NCBI RefSeq assembly: GCF_003473485.1
Contig: NC_053045.1
Coordinates: 48,960,494 to 49,024,493, forward strand
DNA: 64,000 nt
Reading direction: 5' to 3'
Source: Medicago truncatula
Taxonomy: Eukaryota > Streptophyta > Magnoliopsida > Fabales > Fabaceae
Part shown: positions 38,416 through 52,175 of the stretch, one piece after another
Numbering within the stretch: the stretch's first letter is position 1
Layout: each line of letters begins with the position of its first letter
Program-made: the position numbers and the translations under genes
Notes under the pieces: model-generated
What the model was told of the DNA's origin: nothing
What the model saw: only the letters and a program-made list of their open reading frames with translations
Database searches by the model: none

Positions 38416-38934
38416 CCAAAAAAAAGTCGGGTACCCAATCCATGAAATTGCTTAATCAATTAGAAAGGAAATAAATCAGAAATGTACCCGACCCAACAAA
38501 CTAAATCGGAAATAAATCACTCGTACGTGTGACTCTAAAAGTAGTTATGATATTTGTCAAAATAAAAATAAAAAGTAGTTATGATATAAAAATCAAACTA
38601 TTTATATGATTTGACATATATGTTTTTTTTGTTTGTGTAAATTGAATATCCTTTATACACTATTGCAAAGACCAATTCTTTGAGGCAGGTAAGATCTTTA
38701 TGGATTACAAAATTCTATCTAACATTGTTGCATGTATGATGATGAATTTGAACATGAGACATATGATTTTATTGGGACAGGTTTTTTAACATTTTGTTCA
38801 AGTGCTCGTAAGCATTTGACACTTGTTTCGATTTAGTGTTTGAAAAATATTTACATTGATAATAATTAAATCCATAGAGAGAGAGAAAATATAATAGACA
38901 TGAAAAAAATTAGAGTATTATATAAAAAAAAAAA

Positions 38935-39365
38935 GTTTAAATACACTTTTACTCTTCCCATTTTTTAAAAAAAATGGAAGTTTTGGTTTCCTTATTTTAA
39001 AAAATTCATTTTTTTCCTCCCATTTAACCACCGTTTCTTCTAAATTTTGATCCCTTACCCCATTTTTTAGCTTTTTTATGTACCTCTGAAAAAAGAAACT
39101 ATTTCATTTGATGTGACATATTCATTTCTATGTCACTTCATAAAATAGATCTAATAAACAATGTCATAATTAAATAGGATGTGCCATAAAAAAATTACAG
39201 AGGATTAAAATTATGAAAGAAAAAGTTTATTAGAAGCCCTAAAAAAGTTAAATAAGAGAAAAAACAATTTTTTTTAAAAAGAGGACCAAAGCTTAATTTT
39301 TAAAAATAAGAAAATCAAAGAGGACCTAGGCTTAATTTTTTAAAATAAGAAAATCAAAATGCATA
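38935..39365. mobile_element. Foldback repeat, copy 2
   Basis: This is the second copy of the unit at 38020-38415 (GGAAGTTTTGGTTTCCTTATT, TTTTGATCCCTTACCCC, GATGTGACATATTCATTTC, then AGGACCAAAGCTTAATTTTT). A short internal duplication of GGACC.A.GCTTAATTTTT-AAAATAAGAAAATCAAA is present at 39283-39358. It ends about 100 bases before the RPL37A promoter. Confidence 0.55.
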
Positions 39366-39452
39366 TAAGAGTCCAAAAAAACTGGGTTCTCGACCCACCC
39401 CAACTGCATACTAGAAAGGAAATAAATTCGGACATTTACCCGACCCACCAAG

Positions 39453-39579
39453 GTAGCCCACCCACCCACCCAACGCGGATCTCTATAAAAACAGTGAGAT
39501 AGAGAATTAGGGTTTCTCTGCTTGTTCCATTCCACCGCTGCCACTTCCATAGCTCACAGCTCCTTCGATCTCTGTAAAA
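39453..39579 (+). promoter_or_regulatory. RPL37A core promoter: site II, TATA and telo-box
   Basis: TAGCCCAC (39454-39461) is a reverse site II element (TGGGCT). TCTATAAAAA at 39482-39491 is the TATA box. TTAGGGTTT at 39508-39516 is a telo-box in the leader. Site II plus telo-box is the usual signature of plant ribosomal protein promoters. Confidence 0.75.
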
Positions 39580-40931
39580 ATGGTACTCTTTCTCTCCTTC
39601 TCCATCGATTTTTCTTCTTACAACTTTCAATTTTTTAAGCTTCGTTTTCTACCATGTATATTTAGAATCACAGAAACGTTTGTTGTTGAACCCTTTATTC
39701 ATTAACCCAGATTTGCAACTGTTATGTATATTTTTACTTCTCTATTTGTTATAAATCATCGTTTTAAGTTGAATATGTACTTTTTCTGCAGACTAAGAGA
39801 ACTAAGAAGGCTGGCATCGTTGGCAAATATGGTATGTCTGAAATCTGATAACTTCTCTGATTTGGTCATTGTTATTTGTTTGTTGTTATGCTCTTCAATG
39901 TCGTTAATGATGTATACATGGGTTACTTTATGATGGAATGATTAGTGATCTATGTATTGTTCTTAAGATCCAGATAATTAATTGTATATTATTTATGAAC
40001 ATTATGATTTAATTTGATCCATGTCGCCCACTCCACTTAGTGGGATTAGCTGCTGCTGTTTTTGTATAGGTACCCGTTTGGATTGCTTTATTTTTTGAGC
40101 TTATGCAATTTTTTGAGTTTGTGGAAAACAAAACAGCTTATGCAAATAAATAAGATTTTATGCAAGGTTTGTTTATGTTAAAGCAGCTTATGAAGTTACA
40201 ATTCTCATTAGTGAGAACTTGTAAATTAACATAAAAGCTTATTTATTTTCTTAAGCTATTTTTCATAAGCTAAAATATAAGCCAATCCAAACAGTCCCTA
40301 GGTAGTTGCATTCTAGGTGTTTTGATATTTTGGGGGAAAATTGATGATGTTCCTGAACTGTTATCCAATTCATGAATTGTATTTGTAGACCACTATTCCT
40401 TGTTGTACGTAAAATATATTTTGGATTTATTTTTAACTGTTCAAGGATATAGTTTATGAGAAGTTAATTTGTTTGTTTTGTTGTATTATATTAGGTACCC
40501 GTTATGGTGCTAGTTTGCGTAAGCAGATTAAAAAGATGGAAGTCAGTCAGCACAGCAAATTTTTCTGTGAATTTTGTGGAAAGGTAGGCCTTGTGTAATG
40601 TTGTATATCATCGGTCAAATATCTAAGTATTTAGTTTAGTAGGTTTAATCTAGCCTTTTCAAAATGCCAAGTTCTGATGATCAATTACTTGTTGCAGTAT
40701 GCTGTGAAGAGAAAGGCTGTAGGGATATGGGGATGCAAGGATTGCGGTAAAGTAAAAGCAGGCGGAGCCTACACTTTGAAGTAATTTTTCTTATTCCTTT
40801 TCTCAATGTTTTATTTTTTTAAATCTGAAAGGCCAGCCTCATGACTTTGTTCTCATTATTATGACAGCACTGCAAGTGCTGTGACTGTTCGGAGCACCAT
40901 CAGGAGGTTGAGGGAACAAACTGAAAGTTAA
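39580..40931 (+). CDS. RPL37A: 60S ribosomal protein eL43 (RPL37A), 92 aa
   Basis: Zinc-ribbon protein of the large cytosolic ribosomal subunit. Five exons: 39580-39582, 39792-39831, 40495-40583, 40698-40780, 40868-40931. They close in frame at 279 nt, 92 aa, the family length. The first coding exon is only the ATG; the next codon lies after a 209-bp intron. The protein reads [14 protein letters not shown], then [19 protein letters not shown]. The zinc-binding cysteines are C39, C42, C57 and C60 (CEFCGK, CKDCGK). The tail is [15 protein letters not shown]. The start is fixed by the conserved M-T-K-R-T-K-K N-terminus and by splice phase. A MITE-like insert lies in intron 2. High confidence from sequence identity to the family. 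Confidence 0.97.
40068..40310. mobile_element. MITE in RPL37A intron 2
   Basis: GGTACCCGTTTGGATTG at the left and AAGCCAATCCAAACAGTCCCT at the right are imperfect inverted repeats. The body holds repeated AGCTTATGCAA and ATAAGCTAAAATATAAG motifs. It has no coding capacity. Confidence 0.6.
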
Positions 40932-41870
40932 GCTATAAGCCTTTGCTTGTTGCTAGCTTCTTTAAATTAAGTTTAGCTGATTTTGCAGAGAACTACATTC
41001 TGTGTACTCAAGTTAAACTTCTATTTTGAGTTCTATCTGTGATAATTTTGATATTAATAGTTTGCTACTCTTCATGTTAGAGCAAGTACCTTTGTTGTTT
41101 CCTCTCATTATCTACAAACAACTAATAGTTTCTTTTGATGTTTGTCGATCTAAAGATTAGTTGCCTAGTGTTTTTCTTGTGTTGTCAGGCTTGTTTTTAT
41201 TCGTGATTCTGTTGAGGCCATGGTAGCATTATAATATTTTGGCCTTTAAATTATAGAATGCACAAAGATTTTACCTTCATTGTGAAGGTTTAAAGTATTA
41301 CCGCTTACTGGAACGATTTTGAAGGCTTAAAGTATTACTGCTTAGAAGAATAATCGTGGTTCTGGTTTGATCTTTTTGATTATATGACATGTAGCTCTGC
41401 TTAATCAATTTAATTCTAACTTGCGTGTGCATTAGATTGGATTAGACGTTTATTCATATTGTTTAAGGTGTACCAATTTGTTTGTCTTTAAAGTTAACTT
41501 TCTTTCTAAACAAGTTTATTACTAAAAAGGTTGAATTGAATGTGGTTTGTTTCATTTTTACTTGATTTATTAGGAGTAACTTTCCCTAGAATACAAGGAT
41601 GGGAGTTTTATTTGTAGGCAATTTAAAGAAACGTTTTATCCCACTCTATGGAATTTGTTTTCTATTCTCATGAATTTTTATGTCCAGGAATATAATTTAA
41701 TAAAAACTCAGATTCCGAGAAGTTTTTCAATATAGAAGCAAATACTAATCTCATTTTCTTGAATTTCCAATGTATATTGAGTCGCAAACTGTTGGGGTTA
41801 TTTCCTATCATGTGCGATTCAAATTATAGACTAAGTCTAGGGGTGTTCAACTTCAAGTTTAGATCTTGAA
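40932..41870. other. RPL37A 3' region and spacer
   Basis: A likely 3' untranslated region of about 200-300 bases follows the stop codon. Nothing further is recognisable. A short repeat AGGTTTAAAGTATTACCGCTTA / AGGCTTAAAGTATTACTGCTTA occurs at 41286 and 41323. Confidence 0.45.
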
Positions 41871-43128
41871 GTAAAATCACGGTTGATTGCCATGAATGCG
41901 TGTTTGTTGTATTCGAACCCTAAACATGAACGTGTGCTACGGACTCTAAACCAAACATAGGCTATGTTTATTGTGTTTGGTTTTAAGTTAGGATGCATTA
42001 GAAGTGTTTTTCAAGCGACAGAAATAATTTCAACTCTAAATTTTATGTTTTTCATTTTTTTGTGGGAAATCAATTTTGGTGAGTAAAAACAATTCTATTT
42101 GAAGCTAATATTTGCAACTATTCTATCTTTACAAACTTCTGACATGTTTTTTCAGTTAAGTGATGCATCCAAATATGCATATTTTCTCAACCCCATTAAG
42201 TTGCACCCTCAAATTTGCACTAAGCACCCATGTCTTTACAAACACACCACCGCCATGATACCTTGGATTGTCGTATGTGCCAACTGAACGACTGAACGAA
42301 CACATGAACAATTGCAACATTTGATTAGACATTTTTGTTTCCAGATTATTTATGGAGTGAAGAAGATGACCGCTAGTACAAATTGTTTTTTATGGGAAAT
42401 ATTAGTAATTGTTGTTTAAATTTTCTTCAAGAAAAAAAAAAGTAATTGTTGTTTAAATAAATGTTAGTGTTGTAACAAAAAAAAATGTTAGTGGCATCGC
42501 TAATTAATTTTCTTTTTTTTTTAAGCAATATTCCTATACTTCCTCGAATTTCTCTTGGTAAATCCGTGAGGAATAACCCATTTTGTCAGATTTATTATAC
42601 TTGTCCATTACCAAAAAAAGATTTATAATTGTCCCATTTTTTTTGTTGCATATCGCGTTCGTTCTTCACCATTCAGGTATTTTCTTTCTTTTTTTGAATC
42701 TAGTTGATGATTGAATCTTTTCTGTGTTGCTTAGAATTTTCTTGGATTTGAGAAATTAGGGCTTAAAACTTTTTAATTGAGGACAACGACAGATTTTGAG
42801 AAATTAAACTATCAATCACACTGAAGTTCTAATCTGTTCTGTGATGGTTGGAAGTATTCAAATCTTCTCGGATTTTTGTTTAAGCCTGTTTGAGGGATTT
42901 GGTTTAACACCTTTGAATCTATGTTTGAGGGATGTTTCCGGCACGATATTGACACATCAGTGTTTCGTATCTTATCTTTGAATTGTCCTTTTTTAAGGTT
43001 GTTATAGATTTCCAAAAATTTAGTTTGTTATGATGAAATCAAAACCTCAATCACAATTATTATTATGATTATTATTATCAAATTAAGTTTCTCAGTCCAT
43101 CATGCATGATTTAGATTTTGCCTTTTTT

Positions 43129-43210
43129 GGTGGTGGCCGCTGGGTGGGGGGTTTGAATCCCGAACCTTGCTTGTATTATGCATTGTCCATATGAGCTAAG
43201 TTCACGAGGA
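43129..43210 (-). mobile_element. tRNA-like SINE fragment
   Basis: On the minus strand, GAACTTAGCTCATATGGACA is box A-like and CGGGATTCAAACC lies in the opposite half. On the plus strand GGGGTTTGAATCCCGAACC also reads as a box B. The motif set (GCATTGTCC, GAGCTAAGTTCACGAGGA) recurs in legume intergenic DNA. Orientation is uncertain. Confidence 0.35.
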
Positions 43211-43371
43211 TATTTAGATTTTGACTTTAAAACCATGTGAAGATACAATTCTTTTTGCTTTAATGTTTTAAGAAAATGCTAGGTCTTGATTTAGTGTTAA
43301 TATTTATGTTTATCTTGCTATATATTTTTTTTCTTCTATTTATGGTTATATATATCTTGCTATTGTTGCTA

Positions 43372-44290
43372 GACTTTGAGCCCATTTCATTCTCTCCTCA
43401 ATCATCACGTCGTAAATGGGTAACTCAATTCACCTCTTTTTCATTTTATAAACCAATTGTATTTTTTTGTTATGTTTTGTCCGTGTCCGTCTTCATTATG
43501 TTTTTGGCTTTTTGGCGGTTTCTTATTTGATCAAAACAACAAACAGAAGTTGCTAAGAAGCAAAAAGTAGATAGCATAGAGGAAAATTCTCATGTGACAA
43601 CCAACCCGTTTCTTGATGAGATGCAAGAAGTAGAAAGTAAGTTTTACTCAACACTGTATTAATATATTCTTTGTGGTTGAATTAATTTGCATCTCGTCCA
43701 TTTGTTATGATTTAGATTTTGACGGTAAAACCATGGGAAGATGCAATTATTTTGTGAAAATGCTAGCTCTTGATTGAGTGTTAATATGCACATAAGTTGA
43801 TTTTTTTGGCTGTTATATTTGTCTTCTATTATGTTTTTGCCTTGTCTTTTTCTTTTTTAACTTTCAGCCATATTGAAATATCCTCACCTTTGGGTTTCTT
43901 ATTTGATCAAAACATTAAATAAAAAGAGGTAGCGACGAAGCCCCATTCAAAAGACAAAATAGAAGAAGTTGCTGAGCCAGAAGTAGAGAGCTCAGATGAT
44001 TCCGATGATCGTCTTAGTGATCCGATATGGTGGGATGGTTCTTCGTTGGGTTGATATGAGTACTTATGAGGAATGGCGGTTGAATGAATGTTATGATGAA
44101 TGGGGCGAAGATGAAGACTGGATCGACAATGATGAGGCAAGTTTTTCTGGACATCTCAACAAAGCATGTGGCCTTACAGCAATGATTTTGATATTCACAA
44201 ATTTAGTTTCTATGTGCATATATGAATTCTTTATTATCAATCACTAAACCTGCAGGATGAGTTATTGTTATGACGAAAGGTGGGATAAAT
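43372..44290 (+). pseudogene. Acidic-protein gene remnant with duplicated exon
   Basis: I do not recognise a family. Exon-like blocks: about 43372-43417 (FEPISFSPQSSRRKW); 43547-43636 (EVAKKQKVDSIEENSHV, then TTNPFLDEMQEVE, donor GTAAGT); 43927-44137 (EVATKPHSKDKIEEVAEPEV, then SSDDSDDRLSDPIWW); and about 44256-44274 (DELLL-stop). The second and third blocks and their upstream introns are similar (GTTTCTTATTTGATCAAAAC before each; ATTTAGATTTTGAC and AAAACCATG further up), so one exon with its intron was tandemly duplicated. The third block hits a TGA at 44052-44054. One frame over it continues STYEEWRLNECYDEWGEDED and reaches a GCAAGT donor, which would be a GC-AG intron. So there is a single-base frameshift or a truncated product. 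A KKQK/RRK-rich plus acidic composition suggests a nuclear protein; this is inference. Confidence 0.45.
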
Positions 44291-44660
44291 GTTTTCACGT
44301 TGGTAAGCTCCCAGGGGAAGATTAAAGACATGGGAAAAAGAATGAGGACTGAGAGTAAGAGAAAGAGAAGCATTTTTTAAAGTAGTTTTGATTATAGTTT
44401 TGAATCATGTGTGTTGGTGGGTTTTTGTTATGTGTAACTTATGTTGCCTGAAAACTGTGTTATTGTCTGTCTAAATTTCTTTTTTGAATTTTTTTTTGGA
44501 GATTAAAATCAATTCTATTTGAAGCTAATAAGTTATCACTTGAAAAACACTTCTAATGCATCTAAACTTAAAACCAAACACCCTATACTTAGTCTATGTA
44601 TGGTTTCAGTTTCAGGTTCGTAAACAACAAACACACGTTCATGGCCATCAATCGTGATTT

Positions 44661-44795
44661 AGCTCACTTTTATATGAATGTATCAAAAAACAAACCACTT
44701 TACCTACAACTCATTTTTAGTTAGATTAAATTCTACAGAACCAATTTACTTCGAATCGGTTTTTGTCAAATCTCAACCAAACATACACAGGTTCA
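44661..44795. mobile_element. Probable MITE fragment related to 27548-27858
   Basis: CTCACTTTTATATGAATGTATC and the TCAACCAAACATACAC end match the right half of the SNARE-intron MITE. It directly abuts the right inverted arm. Confidence 0.45.
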
Positions 44796-47290
44796 CTAAT
44801 ATACCACATGAATTGAGACAATTTTACATTTTTCTGCAGCTTAAAGATTATATATATCTTCCGAATGTAGAAAATATTTAGTTAGTAAGAAGATTGGAAA
44901 GTTAGTAGTAATCACATAGCAATGAGGCTACCCAGCATGGGGTAGGTTATCGCCCATATCAATTTATACGATGAATGATACGTAAGGAAGACATGAGATT
45001 GTTTGAAAGCACTTAGAACATCAGACTGTTGCTTAAAAAAATAGTAAAGGTGTCTACGAAAGTAATGTAATAGTTGTAGCTATGAGAGAAAGTGAAAGGT
45101 GAGAGAATCCAAAGATCACAATTCACAATGAATGGCTTCAAAGGGTTGATTATAAGACTAAGTGAGGATAATATTGCTGTCCCACTTTGATTTTTGCTTA
45201 AAAACGCATGAAAATTACATATTTAACTCCACATTAAATTATTCAATATTCAATTAAAATATAATTTACATTTTATGTTATATTTTAAAATATATTAATC
45301 TCATTGAACAAGTTGATAATTACTAATATTGAATTATTATAAAATATGACAAAAGCATCTATATTATTATATTTTTCAAAGCAATATGAGTTTTCAAAGC
45401 ATCTATATTATTATTGTATGTGTTGTACACGGAATATTCTAAATTAAATAAAAATTCATATTTTTTTTTTTGAAAGGAATATTTTGAAAGGATTTATAAA
45501 TATTCCTAAATTAAATAAAAATAAACCCGTACAATGCACTTGTATTGTATTTGTATCTTGTACTAACACAATGGAAGATGCAAATTAGTCTTTAACGCTA
45601 AATATTTAGACCGAATTATTAATAATAAAATGAATTAAACAATATTAACTTTTTCTGAGGCATTATACAAAAGTAACTTAAAAAAGGGGCAGAATTACAA
45701 ACCCTAAAAGCAAAACTGAAAGGGTGATTGTATTATACACGCACAAACACAACATCGCTCGCTACACAAATTGAATACAAAGAACTATTGTTGGCCGGTT
45801 GGTGACGAAAGCGCAAGGCTTACACAGAAAGACACAATGGCAATCGACACACAAATTGAATTCAAAGAACTATTGTTTCTGGTTTGTAACCAAAGCTCAA
45901 GGCTTACACTACCAGTTGATATCAACATCAATTATTGTCACTCACATGCAAAGACACAATGGCGATTGACGCACAAATGAATTCGAAGAACTACTGTTGG
46001 CCCGATGGTGATGGAAGCGCAAGGCTTACACTGGTAGTTGATCTCAACATCAGTTATTGTCAAATACTCCATCAATTTGAAATTTTGGTACGATTTGGTT
46101 GATCAGATATGTTTTTCTTTACACCATTGAAGTTTATACTGTTTTTTTTTTTTTTTTTTTAATATATAATTCTCTATTCAGTATCGTGCAAACAAAAAGT
46201 AAATATGCAATGATACATATGTCATATCAACAAAACTTAAATAGATATGGCATATGTTTTCCCTCAAAAAAAAAAAAAAAAGATATGGGCATATGTTTAT
46301 CAGGAGTTTCCAATCCCCGTGGTACAAAATACTGTGTATCACTCACAGTGTAACTCAATCATGTAGATAAGATGCAGACTTGTCTAGCCTTTATTTATTT
46401 TTGTGATTAGAGTGTTTTATATCCACTGACACAATTGAATATAATCTGCATTAAATTATTGAGATATATAAAATCATGCAATATCTTTCATATCTTGTAT
46501 GTTTTAAAAACCAGACCCTATACTATATTAAACCAGCGGGACCTCCAAGTCATGATTCAATCGATTGAAATTCATAGATAAATACTAACTCCTAAAAATC
46601 TGTTTTTGACCAAAAACAAACTAGTTGAACCAACAGCGGCTCAATCCAATTATTGTAGACTAAGAACTGACTGCAGTTGAACCAAGAGGCAGATCAGTTC
46701 AGTTCTGAAAACACTGAGAAACTAATTTGGCTCAATCTAACATATCCTTTTGGTTCACAAATCAGTAACCACAAAACAAATGTATCTGATTGACAGACTC
46801 AAAGGTATGTTGTATTTGTGTCCCGTATAATCAACACTAACGTTGGATAGACAAGTTTAACATCAAAGCAAGTGAACCTATAAAATCAGCAAATTGTCTG
46901 AATCTATTAAGATCAAATCCACAAATTCAACTTAAAACGGAAATCAGATAATGGAATAAAACAATATCGAAATAGCAGATATATGTAATCAGAGACAAAA
47001 AACATTACGGAAATTGCCAAATACAATTTGTAACAAGACATTAAAAAGTGTCGTCAAGTACCTAAGCACTTGCTCATTGAATTTGAAGCTGAAAGTGAAA
47101 CTAGGCACTTGCTTCACATGTCTGCATATATTTCTTTACAACACGCTCCTAAAACAAGTAAAACGGATGTCTATATTTTACTGGTTTGAAAAGGTTTTGA
47201 TCCGCTGAATGCTGCAAGGAGTACTACAACAGAAGAGTTGAATGAGATTCGGGCAGCCTCTTACTTTCATGAAAGCTTAAACTTCCGGCT
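44796..47290. other. Gene-free spacer 3' of the CK2 beta gene
   Basis: No supported gene apart from the tandem repeat at 45745-46060. It contains a long T-run (about 46141-46160) and an A-run (about 46266-46280). The 47000-47290 part is the 3' flank of the CK2 beta gene. Confidence 0.4.
45745..46060. repeat. Diverged three-copy tandem repeat, period 85-125 bp
   Basis: ACAAATTGAATACAAAGAAC recurs at 45765, 45851 and (ACAAATGAATTCGAAGAAC) 45973. Each is followed by CTATTGTTGGCC/CTACTGTTGGCC-like text and GCGCAAGGCTTACAC/GCTCAAGGCTTACAC. Copies two and three also carry GTTGATATCAACATCAATTATTGTCA. AAGACACAATGGCGATTGAC and its variant precede copies two and three. Confidence 0.8.
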
Positions 47291-50683
<3,393 letters not shown>

Positions 50684-51082
50684 TTTTTCTTCGAATTTGA
50701 TTGAAACCCTAATTTTGACCAAAAATCAATTATATCATGATATGATATATCCTTCTACCTTAGCTGGGAAAATGCCTTTCGGCTATTTTCCTTTTGGTTG
50801 TAGATTTGAGACACAAAGTGTGCTAGGGTTTTTGTTTTTGATGAGGGACCCAATTTTACCTACAATAAACAAAACACAATTGCAATTTACAACAAAAATA
50901 ATACACTCTATTTGCTAATTCTCAACTTAAGCAAAGGTAGTAGGGTTGTCACATGTCACATTCAACTCCACTCATTTAATTCAATACAAAAAAATAATAT
51001 AAAAAATAATATGGTGCTAAAATGGAAATAGTTGGACAATACGGTGTTACCTCGTTAGTTGTGTCATTGCCCAAAAAAATTA

Positions 51083-51263
51083 GAGAAATGATATTTGAAC
51101 ATTTATTTGGTGATAACTTTTATGACAACTTTCTCTCTCATACTCACATTATTTTTCACTTTATCTCTCTATTACTATGATTTTCGTGTCAATACTACTT
51201 TTTCTTTGTAAATTATAATTGTCAAATAAGTTGCCATCAAATTGGTTGTTCAAATAACACTCA
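51083..51263. mobile_element. MITE with inverted ends (181 bp)
   Basis: Left GAGAAATGATATTTGAACA and right TTGTTCAAATAACACTC are inverted copies. Further in, GGTGATAACTTTTATGACAAC pairs with GTCAAATAAGTTGCCATC in reverse. Confidence 0.65.
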
Positions 51264-51480
51264 TAAAAAAAATAACAATACGGTGTTCAAATTTATGAAA
51301 TTATATTATGTAGTTTTTTCTAAAGATTATTATGGTGGTTTATCGTAATTTCGATAAATTTAATGTACTACTAAATAAGGAGTTAGCCCTTCGTCATTTA
51401 AAACCATGTATTATTCAAATTTACAATATTACAAATAAAATAACAATTTAGTAACTCAACATTTAATAGAGTTAAAAAGA

Positions 51481-51656
51481 AGTGCTAACAACACTATATT
51501 TTCAATACTCACTTAAACATTCCATCTTTAATTGAATGAAATATATGTGTGTCCCACCACTTTACGTAGATATCATTTTCAAAATGTAGGACATAAATAT
51601 GTTTCACCCAATCAAAGATGGAGTATTTGAGTGGATGTTGAAAAAAGACCGATGCC
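51481..51656. mobile_element. MITE with inverted ends (176 bp)
   Basis: AGTGCTAACAACACTATA with TTTTCAATACTCACTTAAACA at the left pairs in reverse with TGAGTGGATGTTGAAAAA and GATGCCAACACTCCT at the right. CATCTTTAATTGAATGAAA pairs with TTTCACCCAATCAAAGATG. Confidence 0.65.
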
Positions 51657-51799
51657 AACACTCCTCTTAAACCAGAATTTTTTATGGGTTGATGTTTAGT
51701 GGGAAGAAAATCAATTCTATCATTAGTATTAATGTTAATAGGTGGACGGTGTTCATGATGTATCTGTTGTTGTTTTTAATCATGTTGAGAATCATTTTA

Positions 51800-52175
51800 G
51801 GTTAAATTATACTAGGGGTCCTTTAAGTTTGAGGTTTGTAACATATTGATCATTTAAGTTATTTTTGTCACATATAAGTCCTTTAAGTTTGAAGTTTGTA
51901 ACATATTGGTCCTTTAAGTTATTTTGATCACACATAAGTCCTTTAAGTTTGTAAACGTTTCAAATTTAGTCCTTTTGCCACATCATCTTTTTTGTAATAT
52001 AAGGACTAAATCGAAAACGTTTACAAACTTAAAGGACTTATGTGTGACCGAAATAACTTAAAAGACCAATCTGTTACGAACCTCAAACTTAAATGACATA
52101 TATGTGACCAAAATAACTTAAAGGACCAATCTGTTACAAACCTCAAACTTAAAGGACCCCTATTGTAATTTAGCC
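51800..52175. mobile_element. MULE-type MITE, 376 bp, exact 9-bp target duplication
   Basis: It begins GGTTAAATTATACTAGGGGT and ends ACCCCTATTGTAATTTAGCC in inverted agreement. The arms are made of CTTTAAGTTTGAGGTTTGTAAC-type units (left) and GTTACAAACCTCAAACTTAAAG (right), each present twice per arm. The nine bases ATCATTTTA flank it exactly at 51791-51799 and 52176-52184. It has no coding capacity. Confidence 0.85.

Larger units (their letters stand above)
41873..44660. mobile_element. Region bounded by inverted arms, candidate gene-carrying element
   Basis: The left arm (41873-42016) and the right arm in reverse (44660-44541) share ATCACGGTTGATTGCCATGAA/ATCACGATTGATGGCCATGAA, GTGTTTGTTGT, GTGTTTGGTTTTAAGTT and GATGCATTAGAAGTGTTTTTCAAG in the same order. 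Between them lie about 2.5 kb with an exon-like set (see 43372-44290). No target duplication was identified. The arms could also be two separate copies of one MITE in opposite orientation. Confidence 0.5.

Noticed and set aside
43276-43530. 84-codon hydrophobic frame that looks like a membrane protein
   Set aside because: It is mostly a T-rich intron of the acidic gene remnant; T-rich DNA gives Phe/Leu/Ile runs by chance.
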